Assembly (NCBI GenBank): GCA_963514095.1
Contig: OY741285.1
Coordinates: forward strand, 13,249,407 to 13,313,406
Length of the DNA stretch: 64,000 nucleotides
Source of the DNA: Eutrigla gurnardus
Lineage: Eukaryota; Chordata; Actinopteri; Perciformes; Triglidae
Direction: 5' to 3'
Part shown: positions 1-11,500 of the stretch, piece after piece
How the letters are laid out: the number at the start of each line of letters is the position of its first letter
Position numbering within the stretch: the stretch's first letter is position 1
The notes under the pieces: generated by a model
Databases searched by the model: none
What the model was told of the DNA's origin: nothing
Seen by the model: only the letters and a program-made list of their open reading frames with translations
Position numbers and translations under genes: made by a program

Positions 1-132
1 TAAACAATGAGTGTGACAGCATCCTGTCAGCCGCAGCCAGCGGCGGCGGCGGCTGCTCATCGGCGGCGGCTGCTCATCGGCTCGGCTGTTTCCATGGTTC
101 CCTTTGAAGAGCAACAGGTGAAGCAGAGAGGC

Positions 133-153
133 GGGGGGGGGGGGGGGGGGGGG
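133..153 (+). repeat. Poly-G run, 21 G
   Basis: An uninterrupted run of 21 G follows GGC-rich sequence at 40-75. It could form a G-quadruplex and is a likely place for sequencing length errors. No gene is visible nearby. Confidence 0.9.
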
Positions 154-469
154 CATTCCAGTATGCAGGCAGTTAAAGTCCTCGTGTGAACAATGGTGCA
201 GCTCTACAGAGACACGGTGACGTCACCACAGTTCAGGTGGTTCACACATAGAAACGTTTGAGTGTAAAGTGGCGACGGCATCGTAGTGGGAGGATTTCTG
301 TCACACCAACGGCATCAGGTCAAATCCTGCAGAGTACATGAAGAACTAGAAAACTGCTGCAGACCTGCAGAGGACCAGCTGCTGCAAAATCACATTTCAA
401 ATAGTAGTTCAAACCACAGATGGAGGCACGAGCCGCCATGTTGGAGTTCATCTCAAATTTAAACATGGT

Positions 470-800
470 ACAGACACAATTCCCTGATATTCCAGGACTT
501 GGCCCAGAAAATGATCGGATTGGACCCAGACTTTCCCTGTCTGGAAAATACTTTCCCCTGACATTCCAGAAACTCCCTGATAGCAGGACTTGGTTCAGAA
601 AATGATTAGATCCCCAGACTTTCCCTGTCTGGAAAATACTTTTTAAAATTCCTGATATTCCAGATACTCCAGAACCTCCCGGATATTGCTGATACTCCTT
701 TATATTACGGATATTCCCTGATATTCCAGATACTCCCTGATATTCCCAGATATCCCCTGATTTACAAGATATTCCCTGATATCCCAGATATTCCCTGACC
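470..800 (+). repeat. Degenerate tandem repeat (gatattcc-like)
   Basis: Phrases such as 'cctgatattccaga' and 'ccagactttccctgtctgg' recur many times with changes. It is a decayed minisatellite and the short ORFs across it are not coding. Confidence 0.75.
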
Positions 801-1112
801 CGTGGGACCCCTGAACCAGCATCGGTTCGCCTCCTGCGTGGAGGTCAGGTGGTCGACATGTGGATTTAAAAAGTTAAGATATTACTTCAGTGGGTAATAA
901 CATAAATAACAGAAGTTTGAGAACCAGTGTTGAACAGCTGCAGACCTACACACTCTGATAAACACTTTGATATTCAAAACAAAAGTCACGTCAGTGATCA
1001 CAAGCTGCAGGAGTGAAACGTTGCACATAGACGCCTCAAACACTCGTAACGACTCATAACTGTCAGGAAGTCAAGTCACGACTCAGGAGGGTAGCAACAG
1101 CACACACTACAC

Positions 1113-1113
<1 letters not shown>

Positions 1114-1147
<34 letters not shown>
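1114..1147 (+). repeat. (GT)n microsatellite
   Basis: About 16 uninterrupted GT units. No promoter or gene context is visible. Confidence 0.9.
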
Positions 1148-1148
<1 letters not shown>

Positions 1149-1513
1149 CCCAGCAGCACCTCCATGAGACTGTGACCGTGAGGAAATGACTCGCATCACT
1201 CAAACAAATGTTGCATTAGAACCTTGCCGGGTGTCACATAGCGGCGTTTATCCTGCGATGAAAGACTCCCCCCGCTAGCCGCTTCTGGAACGACGCTGCA
1301 ATGCACAACAACATTTGCAACAAAACAACATCAGCAATTTAACATCTGCTGACACCTCCATGAGTGAAGGAAGAAGCACACCCGAACGTCCTGTTTTAAA
1401 CAAGTCGTCAACGCCGATAAAGGACAACACAAACATATGTTGTTTTAGTCCTAAAACTAACCTGCACATTGCGTCGTCACGTCTTTAAAACCAATGTTCT
1501 GAGATCACACGAG

Positions 1514-1840
1514 CAGAGGTGGTAGTAACGCGTTACATGTACTCTGTTACATTTACTTCAATAACTTTTTGGATAAATTGTACTTGTAAGAATAGTTTTA
1601 TTGCAACATATGTTTTACTTTTACTTGAGTATATTTGTGAAGAAGAAACACTACTTTTACGCCGCTGCATTGTGCTACGTTCCGCTCATTACTTTTATTT
1701 TTTTACCCATTTTTTTTTTAATGTGCAATCTGTTTATCTGTTACGATCTGTCAGAGACTTCCTCCAAAGGCTCTCACATGACTCCAGCACAGTGTTACCA
1801 CTGGAGAGGACAATGGCTGAAACAACGGCATGTGATTTGG
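1514..1840 (+). mobile_element. hAT-like non-autonomous element, left-end fragment
   Basis: The segment starts with cagaggtggtagtaacgcg and continues with 'gttactttacttgagta'-type sequence, which I recognise as the end of a very common fish hAT-derived repeat. No matching right terminus or target duplication is visible downstream, so this looks like a truncated copy. The 120-aa and 97-aa open frames across it are not credible genes. Confidence 0.55.
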
Positions 1841-2329
1841 GATCGGAAAAGGCAAAACACCCCCTGGCCTCACATTCATAGACCCATAGTATGAGGGGGG
1901 GACAAGTCCCACTCACATGTTAAAACCATTACTTTGAATCCCCCCACTTCTACCATGTCTTAAGTGCACACTCACACTAGGCCAACCGTACTGCGCCCAG
2001 GCACAATGGAGCCTAAAGTCTGGATTGCTTGAATAGTGATGCTCCGTTCTGTACTTAAGAGCGGTAAGCTTCCTTGGCCCCGGCATGATTGGAAGAGGTG
2101 GATTTGAGTACGGTATAATTAATGTATGAGCACATGCACGGGTACGCAAAGTGGACATGACGTAGGCTTTGTTGGGACCTCACCATCAGGACTACACAAT
2201 GCGGCCTACAAAAGCCTTCACATGCGGTCAGGACAAAGGAACAAAGGAGATAAAAAACTACAACCGCCATTTTGGTTTCACCTCGCACCCAGGTGCGAAG
2301 TGCAACGTCACACAACTGGTGCCCTATTG

Positions 2330-3254
2330 GCTGACAACCACAGGTACCCCAGGGGGTCCCCGGGAGCAGCTGTGAGCTATATAAACCGGCGCTGCCTTAA
2401 GAACTTTCTCTTCCATCGCAACATCACGTTGCAACAGGAGGCGACTCCTCCACCGCAGCACACCGCTGCAACAGGAGGCGAACTTATAACGTCTGCAGCG
2501 GTTCCTTTGTCCTAGGCCACAGTCTTCTCGCTGGACGAGCGACAGACTGTTTTTCCCCGTTTTTCCCGACTCGCCTTTTTCTTTTTTTTATGATTACGGA
2601 TCCTGAGAAGATCGCCACAACCGCGCAATTCTTTTTGTTCACCTGCAGAAGAGGAAACACAAACGGTTTCTTTATTTCAGCGACCAGCCAGAAGCCTGTC
2701 TGAAGTCAGCTGACTAAGTCGCCACGGCGTGCGATTATATTGTTGCCCGCGGAAGGAAGAAACACAAACTGTTTTCTTTATTCGAGCTGCCGCCGGGACT
2801 CACGAACTACCGTCGCCGCCGCCGCCGCGTTAAGGAAAGCCGCCATCGCCGGGACGGACTCACAGCCTACGCAACGACACCAGTAAGAGGTTATCAGTCT
2901 GGGCAGAGACATAAGTTTGATAGTGTAGGATATGCTTGTAATTCTTGTTAATGTGCTTTAAGTTTTGATCACGGACCGCCGAGTCCGTTGCTTTCCGTGT
3001 TGTTTTACGCGTGGTATTACGCGCGCAGTCTCTCTCTCTTTGTTCTGGCTAACACTCATGTGCACACACATACACCGCCCCCACACGTATCCTAAGCCAG
3101 CTGTTTCTGTCCCCGGACGCTAAGGACATAGCTCCATCTGGTGGCTGTACCCGGCCATCTCTCGCTCTCTCTCCCTCTCTCGCGATTCTATCTGACGTCA
3201 GTGGCTCTGCCCCTGAACGCTGTGAGGAATAGCTCCATCTGGTGGTCGCGCCCG

Positions 3255-3330
<76 letters not shown>

Positions 3331-3440
3331 CACGCACACACACACTCCACGTGTGTCTCTTCCTTTGTTTAGCTTAGTGTTAGGTAGTTAGGTAATAAGG
3401 CTTTGTTAATTGCAGTGTTATTGATTGTGATCATTATTAA
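2330..3440 (+). other. Promoter-bearing repeat, possibly a solo LTR
   Basis: A TATA motif (ctatataaac, about 2377-2386) sits in GC-rich sequence. It is followed by two copies of 'gcaacaggaggcgac' (2433 and 2468) and by two diverged copies of a roughly 75-bp block ending 'gctccatctggtgg' (3130 and 3230). A TATA box followed by several hundred bases without coding and an AT-rich tail resembles a solo LTR. No flanking duplication or TG...CA ends were confirmed, so the class is a guess. Confidence 0.25.
3259..3328 (+). repeat. (CT)n microsatellite
   Basis: About 35 CT units, preceded by shorter CT runs from 3160. Open frames reading Leu-Ser or Glu-Arg repeats here are artefacts. Confidence 0.95.
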
Positions 3441-3540
3441 ATAATAATATATTAAATATAATGATTAATATCGATAATCCTATTGACATTAATAATTAGC
3501 TGTTGATAACCAAATCTGCTCCTGCTACTTCCCCAACAGC

Positions 3541-4010
3541 TTTAATGAACAAAAGGAACTTAAGACAACAAACCAACATTAGCTACAAACAACAAACCAA
3601 TGTTAGCTTTAGACAACAAACCAACGTTAGCTTTTAACAACATAACCAACATTAGCTACAGACAACAAACCAACGTTAGCTTTAGAGAACAAAACCAACG
3701 TTAGCTTTTAACAACATAACCAACATTAGCTACAGACAACAAACCACTGTTAGCTTTAGACAACAAAACCAACGTTAGCTTTAGACAACATAACCAACGT
3801 AAGCTTTAGACGAAGAAACCAACGTTATCGTTAGACAACAAAACCAACGTTAGCTTTGGAACACAAAACCAACGTTAGCTTTAGACAACAAAACCAACGT
3901 TATCGTTAAACAACAAACCAACGTTATCGTTAAACAACAAACCAACGTTAGCTTTAAATGACAAAATAACTTAAGCTTTAGACAACAAAACTAACGTTAG
4001 CAACAGCACT
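3541..4010 (+). repeat. Minisatellite, about 25-bp unit
   Basis: About 18 variants of 'gacaacaaaccaacgttagc' plus a few bases are arranged head to tail. A related fragment (accaaagttagctttagg) occurs at 49840. Confidence 0.9.
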
Positions 4011-4455
4011 TTGGGACTTTAGTGTCCAACAGGTCTGATGGTGGTGGAGCCCCCCACCATCAGTAGGCTCTCAGTATTTCAGACTACGTCACCAGATCTT
4101 TATGTCACATGATTAGTTTAAGTAATGTGTCCACTAGGAAAAAGGATCCTAATTAACTTAATGTTGTTTTCGTGCTGAGTGACTGACATCCTGTCAGGAA
4201 ACCAGTAGAAAGCATTTGGTGACTAGTTCAGGACTCGTCATGGGAGTGAATCATTCTTCAACCAGGAGCTCCAACAGAGTACAAACTCTCTCATCTCTTT
4301 AAAGACGAGAGTAAAATGAATACGACATCCTGCTTCCTGTTAGCGTGTCCCATCCAACTGAACTCTGACAGGATGAGTCAGCGTTCTTCACTTCAATGTG
4401 TCAGAAACATGACTCAACGTGTATACGAAAAAAACTGTGATTTTTATGTTCTGAG

Positions 4456-5215
4456 AAGGAGGTGTGGGAGGTAGAGGAGGAGGTGGGGGAGGTAGAAGAG
4501 GAGTTGGGGTAGGTAGAGGAGGAGAGGGGAGGAAGAGGAGGGGTGGGGGAGGTAGAAGATGTGTTGAGAGAGGTAGAGGAGGAGATAAGGGAAGTGGGGC
4601 AGGGGAGGTAGAGGAGGAGATGGGGGAGCTAGGAGAAGATGGGGGAGGTAGATGAGGAGGTGGGGGAGGTAGGAGGAGGAGATGGGAGGAGGTGGGGGAG
4701 GTAGGAGGAGGAGATGGGGATGGCAGAGGAGGAGGTGGGGGGAGATGGAGGAGGTAGGAGGAGGAGATGGGAGGTGGTGGGGAAGGTAGAAGGAGGAGGC
4801 GGTGGGTAGAGGAGGAGGTGGAGGAGGTAGATGAGGAGGTGGGGGAGGTAGAGGAGGAGATGTGAGGAGGTGGGGGAGGTAGAGAGGGATATGAGGGAGG
4901 AAATGGGAGGAGGTGGAGGAGCAAATGGGAGGAGAATGGGGGAGGTGGGGGAAGAGGAGGAGATGGGGAGGTAGAGGAGGAGATGGGGGAGGTAGATGAA
5001 GAGATGGGATGGTAGAGGAGGAGATGGGGGAGGTAGATGAAGAGATGGGATGGTAGAGGAGGAGCTGGGGGAGGTAGATAAGGAGATGGGGAGGTAGAGG
5101 AGGAGATGGGGAGGTAGAGGAGGAGCTGGGGGAGGTAGATAAGGAGATGGGGAGGTACAGGAGGAGGCAGAGGAGAAGGTGGCGGGAAAGCTGCAGAGAG
5201 AGTGGGAGGACAAGA
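4456..5215 (+). repeat. Purine-only GA-rich minisatellite
   Basis: About 750 bp of almost pure purine built from 'ggaggtagaggaggagatgg' variants on the + strand. The complementary strand is open for 344 codons of Pro/Ser/Leu. That composition follows from the repeat, so the frame is not a gene. Long homopurine tracts with mirror symmetry can form triplex DNA. Confidence 0.95.
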
Positions 5216-5277
5216 CAGAGCAGAGATCAGTCTCAGGAGCCCGTGATTAAAAAAACTCCAGTCACGACTAAAGATAC

Positions 5278-5278
<1 letters not shown>

Positions 5279-5341
<63 letters not shown>

Positions 5342-5449
5342 ATATTGTTCCAGGTCTCCAAGAATGTCCTTAACACACCTGGTAGAGGAGCAAGGACGCC
5401 CACTCTCCTCACATCCAACCACATCCTCACACTCACTGCAGAACTACAC

Positions 5450-5519
<70 letters not shown>
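5279..5519 (+). repeat. Two (GT)n microsatellites
   Basis: GT runs at 5279-5341 (broken by two T insertions) and 5452-5519 (uninterrupted) lie on either side of about 110 bp of unique sequence. Confidence 0.95.
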
Positions 5520-5520
<1 letters not shown>

Positions 5521-5982
5521 ATGTTTTCGGTTTGATACAACATTAATTCAGGAGCCCAACAAACAAAGACATAGTCTTAGCTGTAGCCTTAGCTGTAGCA
5601 GTTTGCTATTAGCAGAGCTATAGCTGTGGTTATGTAAACAGAGCGGCAGAGGATGCAACACTGTGGACGGAGCAGCTTTGAGTATATCTTCTTCTTCATG
5701 TTTATATTGTTAATGTCTCCTGGTTACATAAAATTGAATCAGTTTTCTTAAATGCAGCAGCAGAAGAATCGGTTTCAGGACAAATCTGCGGTTTAAAGTG
5801 ACATGAACAGAAAGCATCAGGTGTCAACGGAGACATAAACGTCCTCAGAGGACACACAGAGCTGCAGTCTCTCCGCCGTTCATCAGCTCCACTGAACCTG
5901 CCATTCTCTCCTCTTTTCAATTGCCATGGCAACGTGTAGCCAGAGGCCATTATTCTTAATGGCTACCTTGGGTCCCTCAATG

Positions 5983-6019
5983 TGTGTGTTTGTGTGTGTG
6001 TGTTTGTGTGTGTGTGTGT
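5983..6019 (+). repeat. (GT)n microsatellite
   Basis: Interrupted GT run. The flanking sequence shows no gene. Confidence 0.85.
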
Positions 6020-6285
6020 CACATAATAGTCGCTGTAACAGTTCCACTTGAATAAACGCCACAACTAGAAGTCCAAAACGCTGACGAGGTTGTCGATTAA
6101 ATATCGCTCCGTACGCAGCGTTCACTAGAGCGGCAGGAACGGTGGATTACAGAGCGTTATCAAAGACGCGGATGAATGTTGTGCTTGTTGAACACGTTTG
6201 CGCCCCGTTAAATCACGTTGTTGCTGTAGATCCAGTCACAACACACTGCATCCATTATTACACATGAGGAGGAAAGCATGAGATG

Positions 6286-6351
6286 GAGAAGAAGAAGAAG
6301 AAGAAGAAGAAGAAGAAGAAGAAGAAGAAGAAGAAGAAGAAGAAGAAGAAG

Positions 6352-6381
<30 letters not shown>
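6286..6381 (+). repeat. (GAA)n trinucleotide repeat
   Basis: About 31 perfect GAA/AGA units. The opposite strand reads a long Phe run, which is not coding. Long GAA tracts are known triplex formers. Confidence 0.95.
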
Positions 6382-6383
<2 letters not shown>

Positions 6384-7319
6384 GTAGTTGTTGAAGAGTT
6401 GAATAAGTATGAATGTCATTGAAAAGTTGAGGCTACCGATGATGTACGAAAGACGTGGAAGCTGCACTTCAGCTGCTGTGATCTGTACGAAGAGGAGTCT
6501 GAGGAGAGGTCGGAGTCTTAAATGTAGTATTAAAGGTACGACTGAGGAGAGAATAACTGGGCTGAACGTTTTCATGTTTGAACGTAGTATCTCATTATAA
6601 TAATTTTTTTTTTTTTTATTAATTCCCTTAGCTGCAAAATCAGAGCTCCAACACACCACAGTCTATATTTAGTTCTGTCTGGATTCCATCACAGTATTAT
6701 ATTCTATATATTATATTTAATTCCTACATTTTGGCTCTTCTAATTATTTTTCAACTTATTAAAACAATTTAAAAAGGATTGTTTGTCTTAATAGATTTTG
6801 GTTCTACAAACATTCTTTGTTTCCTTAATTTGGACTCCTGTGGAGGTGCGCTCTTTTAACACGTCTCCCACTGCTGGATGGTTTCATTAAATTAATTAAA
6901 TAAGCATCGGGAAGTTAAATCAATCAGTCGATCAATCGCCATTAATGAGCTGTTGATTCCAGTGGACCATTATAATATGTGTGTGTTATTGATCACTGAA
7001 CAGCTGACAGAGGCGGTTATTGATCATCGCGTCGTCAGTCTGCTCCGTGTAGCACAACGCAATGCCGTTAGTCAGTGGGGCGAAGAGACGAACTGAGGGC
7101 GCTCAGATCGCTGTTACACACCTGAAATCACTCACCACAGACAGACTAGAGATCAGATCCAAATGTGACGGTTCTTCGGTCTTTGTCAGGACCGTTTTTA
7201 GCCTCATTCCTCATCTTTGCTCTAACCAATCAGCTGCTGCGTGACCAACATCACCAGCATTACGATTTTCCGATTCATATTAATCTTCATTTGAAAGATC
7301 ATATATCCAATCATAAAAC

Positions 7320-7650
7320 CCTTTGATGCTTTTCTAGTATCTGGAAATTTTATCTGGATACTTTTCTAGTATCTGGAAATTTTATCTGGATACTTTTCTA
7401 GTATCTTGAGATTTTTGTAGTATCTGGAAACGTTTCTTGTATCTGGATACTTTTGTAGGAGCTGGAAACTTTATCTCAATACTTTTCTAGTATCTGGAAA
7501 CGTTTCTAGTACCTGGTTACGTTATCTGGATATGTTTCTAGTATCTGGAAACTTTATCTGAATACATTTCTAGTTACTGGATACTTTTCTAGTATCTGGA
7601 AACTATTCTAGTAACTGAATACTTTATCTGGATACTTTTCTAATATGGGT
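7320..7650 (+). repeat. Minisatellite (ctagtatctggaaac-like)
   Basis: Phrases like 'cttttctagtatctggaaac' and 'ttatctggatac' alternate about 15 times with drift in spacing. No gene is visible. Confidence 0.85.
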
Positions 7651-8123
7651 AAACGGTGGAACACCAGGACAAACAGTTGCAGCTTCCTCTGACTCACCCG
7701 TAGCTCAAAGATAGAAATGATGCATCAATGGGAGCAAACATGAAGTCACATGGATGGTCAGGTGACTCACTGACTGGACAGGTTAGGTAACGTCATCTTC
7801 CACCATCACCATCAAAATCAAATTCAGGCTATTTTCTGTGAGCTCACTCACATTTCTTCAGCTCAGAATCTTCCCTCAACTCGATTCCACCGAGTGAAGA
7901 CGGAGACAATAAGCTCATGCACATAATCGGGTTTCTAGGAAACCTTTTCCCTCAGAAAACACACAGCAGAGGTCACGTCTCCTGCTTTATTAAATCCTGA
8001 GTTATTGCTCACGGCTCCAGGAAGCAAAGAGCAGAGAACACTTGACTGCAGAGGATGAAGACAAGGATCATCAAGGGATAAAGAGCAGAGCCAACAGGGC
8101 TGATGGTCAAAGGAGGGACTTAC

Positions 8124-8161
8124 TTCTTCCTCGTGTCGTATCTGTTGGTGGTTCCCAGACT
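8124..8161 (-). CDS. 38-nt internal exon E of the unrecognised minus-strand gene
   Basis: A strong acceptor (tgtccccctcag) and strong donor (gaagaa|gtaagt) bound 38 nt reading SLGTTNRYDTRK plus two bases. It continues in phase from exon D 8.8 kb upstream (KKLRGLQ|SLGTTNRYD). The intron between them holds a THAP ORF and several repeats. The same region is also open for 161 codons in another register, which I take as chance. Confidence 0.6.
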
Positions 8162-8460
8162 CTGAGGGGGACACAGACCAGGAAATCATCAGTATGTATG
8201 CAGGATCATGCAGAGCACTAACACCTATTACAGCAGTTCCATTCCACTGCTGCTGCTGAGGAGGAAAACACTCAAAATACACAGAAACAGCAGCTTTTAG
8301 AGAAAATACAATCAAGGTCTTAAATGGCAGGAAATCAGGTATCACAGATGCAGCTGCAGGTGTTAACGATCTCACTCTGGAAAACACTGACATCACAGGA
8401 TCATTTACTGCTTCATCCAATCAAAAGGAAATTCTCTGTAAGTATGTTAATGTATATAAT

Positions 8461-8544
<84 letters not shown>

Positions 8545-11500
8545 TTAACATTAACATAATACATACATTTTAAATACATTTTATTTAGTGATTATTTCAA
8601 TTGTGTATAGATGAATATAACAAGGTAGAAGGATAGGATTTAGAGTTTTTGACAATGATGGTTGGGAAAACAAACAAACTTGTCTCTGACTAAAGGTTAC
8701 AACCAAACTACACTCGTGTTTCCAGGCAAACACGTTTGAAACACGTGGTTAACGAACAAAACAAAACAATACTACCTGGTTATGTTAAGGTAAAATAATT
8801 TATGTTTATCCTCTTTCACAGTGACGACAAAGAGATGATGAAGTAGTAGAATGAGGATCTTGCTATTATCAAATATGATATTAAATGTAAAACGGTGTAA
8901 ACACCACGAGACGGTAAATAAACAGCCGTGTGTGGGAGGAGGATCGATGCTCCGAGCCGCAACCTTGAAACCAACGTGATTCAGCCATCGGCCGACGCGG
9001 GGTGAAAATATTCTATCGCCTTGACGACTGAAGACGACGCTGGGAGGGAGAGTAACAGCGGAGTTGACTTCTTTTCCCAGAGGTCGCCTCTCTCTCTTTA
9101 CTTTAATTTTCCTTCCTTGTCGGATGGGGGTTCTTTAAAATGAACCCGTAATTTAAAATAATAAGACATAAAATTCTATTATTCAACGAGAAAGGAGGTC
9201 ATCCAATCTGATCAAATCATCAAGGCTTCTGTCATTAACTTTCAAGAGGATCAATATTTTCAGCAGGATGACATCGTTGGTCGGCATCGAACAAAAAGCC
9301 ACAGATATTTCAATAAAGGGTTGCATGGTCTACGGTTACGTTAATGGGACGTAAAAAACGGCGAGCCAAAGTATTGTGATAATAACTTGATAATACTGTG
9401 ATAATATCGTGGTAACGTGATATTGTGATAATGTGATATCTTGATATCATGATACCCTGATAATAATGTGATCATTTTGTGATAACGTGATCATTTCATG
9501 ACGTGATGATAACGTTATAATACCGCGATTATAAGTGATAATAATGGGATGATACTATGATGAAACTGATGAAACCGTGATGGTAACGTGATAATAACGT
9601 GATGATACTGTATGATATCATGATGATAACGTCTTGATACTGTGATAATAATGTGATGATAACATGATGATAACGTGATGATAACGTTATAATACCGTGA
9701 TAATACGTGATAATAACGTGATGATACTGTGATGGAACTGTGATGGTAACGTGATAATAGCGTTATGATAACGTGAAGATAAAGTGATGATACTGTGATG
9801 GTACTGTGATGATAACGTGATGATAACGTGATGATAACGTGATGATAACGTGATAATACCGTGATGATACCGTGGTTCTGTGGAGCCGCTGCAGATCCTC
9901 TCCACTATAATTAACACCTGGAACACTCCACATGTGAGTTTTTTCTCTGCACCAACATGATGGATTTACAAGTTCAGAACTGAAATCCTTCAGCTTCAAA
10001 GCTCGCAGACGTAAACAAAATCTTTTCGTCCACATTCCTGTTGGGACACTTTCCCGTGACTGAGCGGTCCCGCTCTGCTCTGCTGTGTCTGGATGCTGAT
10101 GAGGGCAGCAGCGGGGCGTTGTGTTGGTGGCGGCGGCGGCCTCCGCTGAGACGGATGCTTTGCCCCCTGCCGGCCCTGAGATGAGATTATCACTCAAGCT
10201 GCAGGCAGAAATGTGTTCGGTGTGCCAGCTAGCAGCGACTCCACACAGCGGGACCTCAGCATTGAAGGAGGAAGTTACGCATTCAACACCAGAACACATG
10301 ACTTACAAACATGTGAACTGGATGAACCGGTTCTCTACGGAACATCTTCCCAGCACAGAAACAGGGAGCTGAACCAGAGACTGGAGGATCGCGACCGTAG
10401 CAGCAGGATCGTTTTCTCAAACTTTATTACCTTGTCCATTGTTCCTCAGGGACTTTTATTCCAGCTCAGACTGTAAATCCACCTCAAACTGGTTCCTTTC
10501 ACTCCAGCTCAGCACCTGATTAAATCCACCTGCACAACGTTATCACGATCAATCAACGTCGTCAATTAAATTAAGTTGCTGGGTCCCGTATGGTCCTTTT
10601 ACGAGGGTCAGTGTCGAGGCAATGTCAGCTTTGTACTGACCCTCGTTACTGAAGCAGCCCGATGTGAAGTGGTTAGCACACACATACAAGCTAACACGAA
10701 CCGTAGCCGGCACATTGTCATTAAAAATGAAATGCAACCACTGTCTCTTCTGTTCTTCTGTAGCTGGGACAGAATATAAGCACTTATGTTGATTTGTACA
10801 ACCAACAACAGAGCAATTTGCATGTCTAGCTCTGAGCGATGACATTGTAAAACACTGCTATCTCACTGCTGTCTCACCGCAGGACACACCGAACTTCACC
10901 TCGGTGATGAACGTCCCCCTCTTGGAAATCTCACAGCCATACAGCTAATGGTCAAACAGAAACAACGAGCTGTTTGACCTGAAGCCGGTCAACAAGCAGT
11001 TTAAAGAACCAACAACATGGGGAGAAGTGGACGATGTGCTCTTTGTAGTCCATTATTGTAGTTTCTCCACCGCGGACCCACGTCAATCACCGGTGTTGAT
11101 CATCAGCTGTCAATCATTAGCGGGCGCATTCTAATGACGTAGCTTAATGAAAGTCCGGTCGGATTCTCTGAGCACCGCGGCCGTCTTTTCCTAAATCCTT
11201 TTGAGTTCTCCTTCCACCTTTCCTTAACATTGTGACGTTTTCCCCCCCGAGATCAAGGAAAAGGCGTGAGGACCAAACTTTGACTATTCGACTGCGGAAT
11301 AAACGTCGATCTCAGCTAAACTGGCCCAGTCCCACGATGCATCTCTTCAGGCTTGCCTGCCCGATGCCACAATGCATCGATCATCACCTGGCTCAGAGCG
11401 GAGGAGCGGTTTGTGCAGCGTTAAATAAGAGCACCTTGATTAGACTCTGCGAGGTCTTGATTGCTGATTGATGGGCGCATGTTGTGTGTTAACCGAAGGT

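Noticed and set aside
3049..3377. Arg-Glu and Leu-Ser repeat frames
   Set aside because: Translations of the (CT)n microsatellite on each strand.
4388..5422. 344-codon minus-strand frame rich in Pro, Ser and Leu
   Set aside because: It is the complement of the homopurine minisatellite plus a GT run; the open frame follows from composition, with no stop triplets possible in the repeat.
6258..6659. Poly-Phe minus-strand frame
   Set aside because: Translation of the (GAA)n complement.
7935..8420. 161-codon minus-strand frame
   Set aside because: It runs through consensus splice sites around exon E in a different register; the short exon in phase with exon D is the better explanation.
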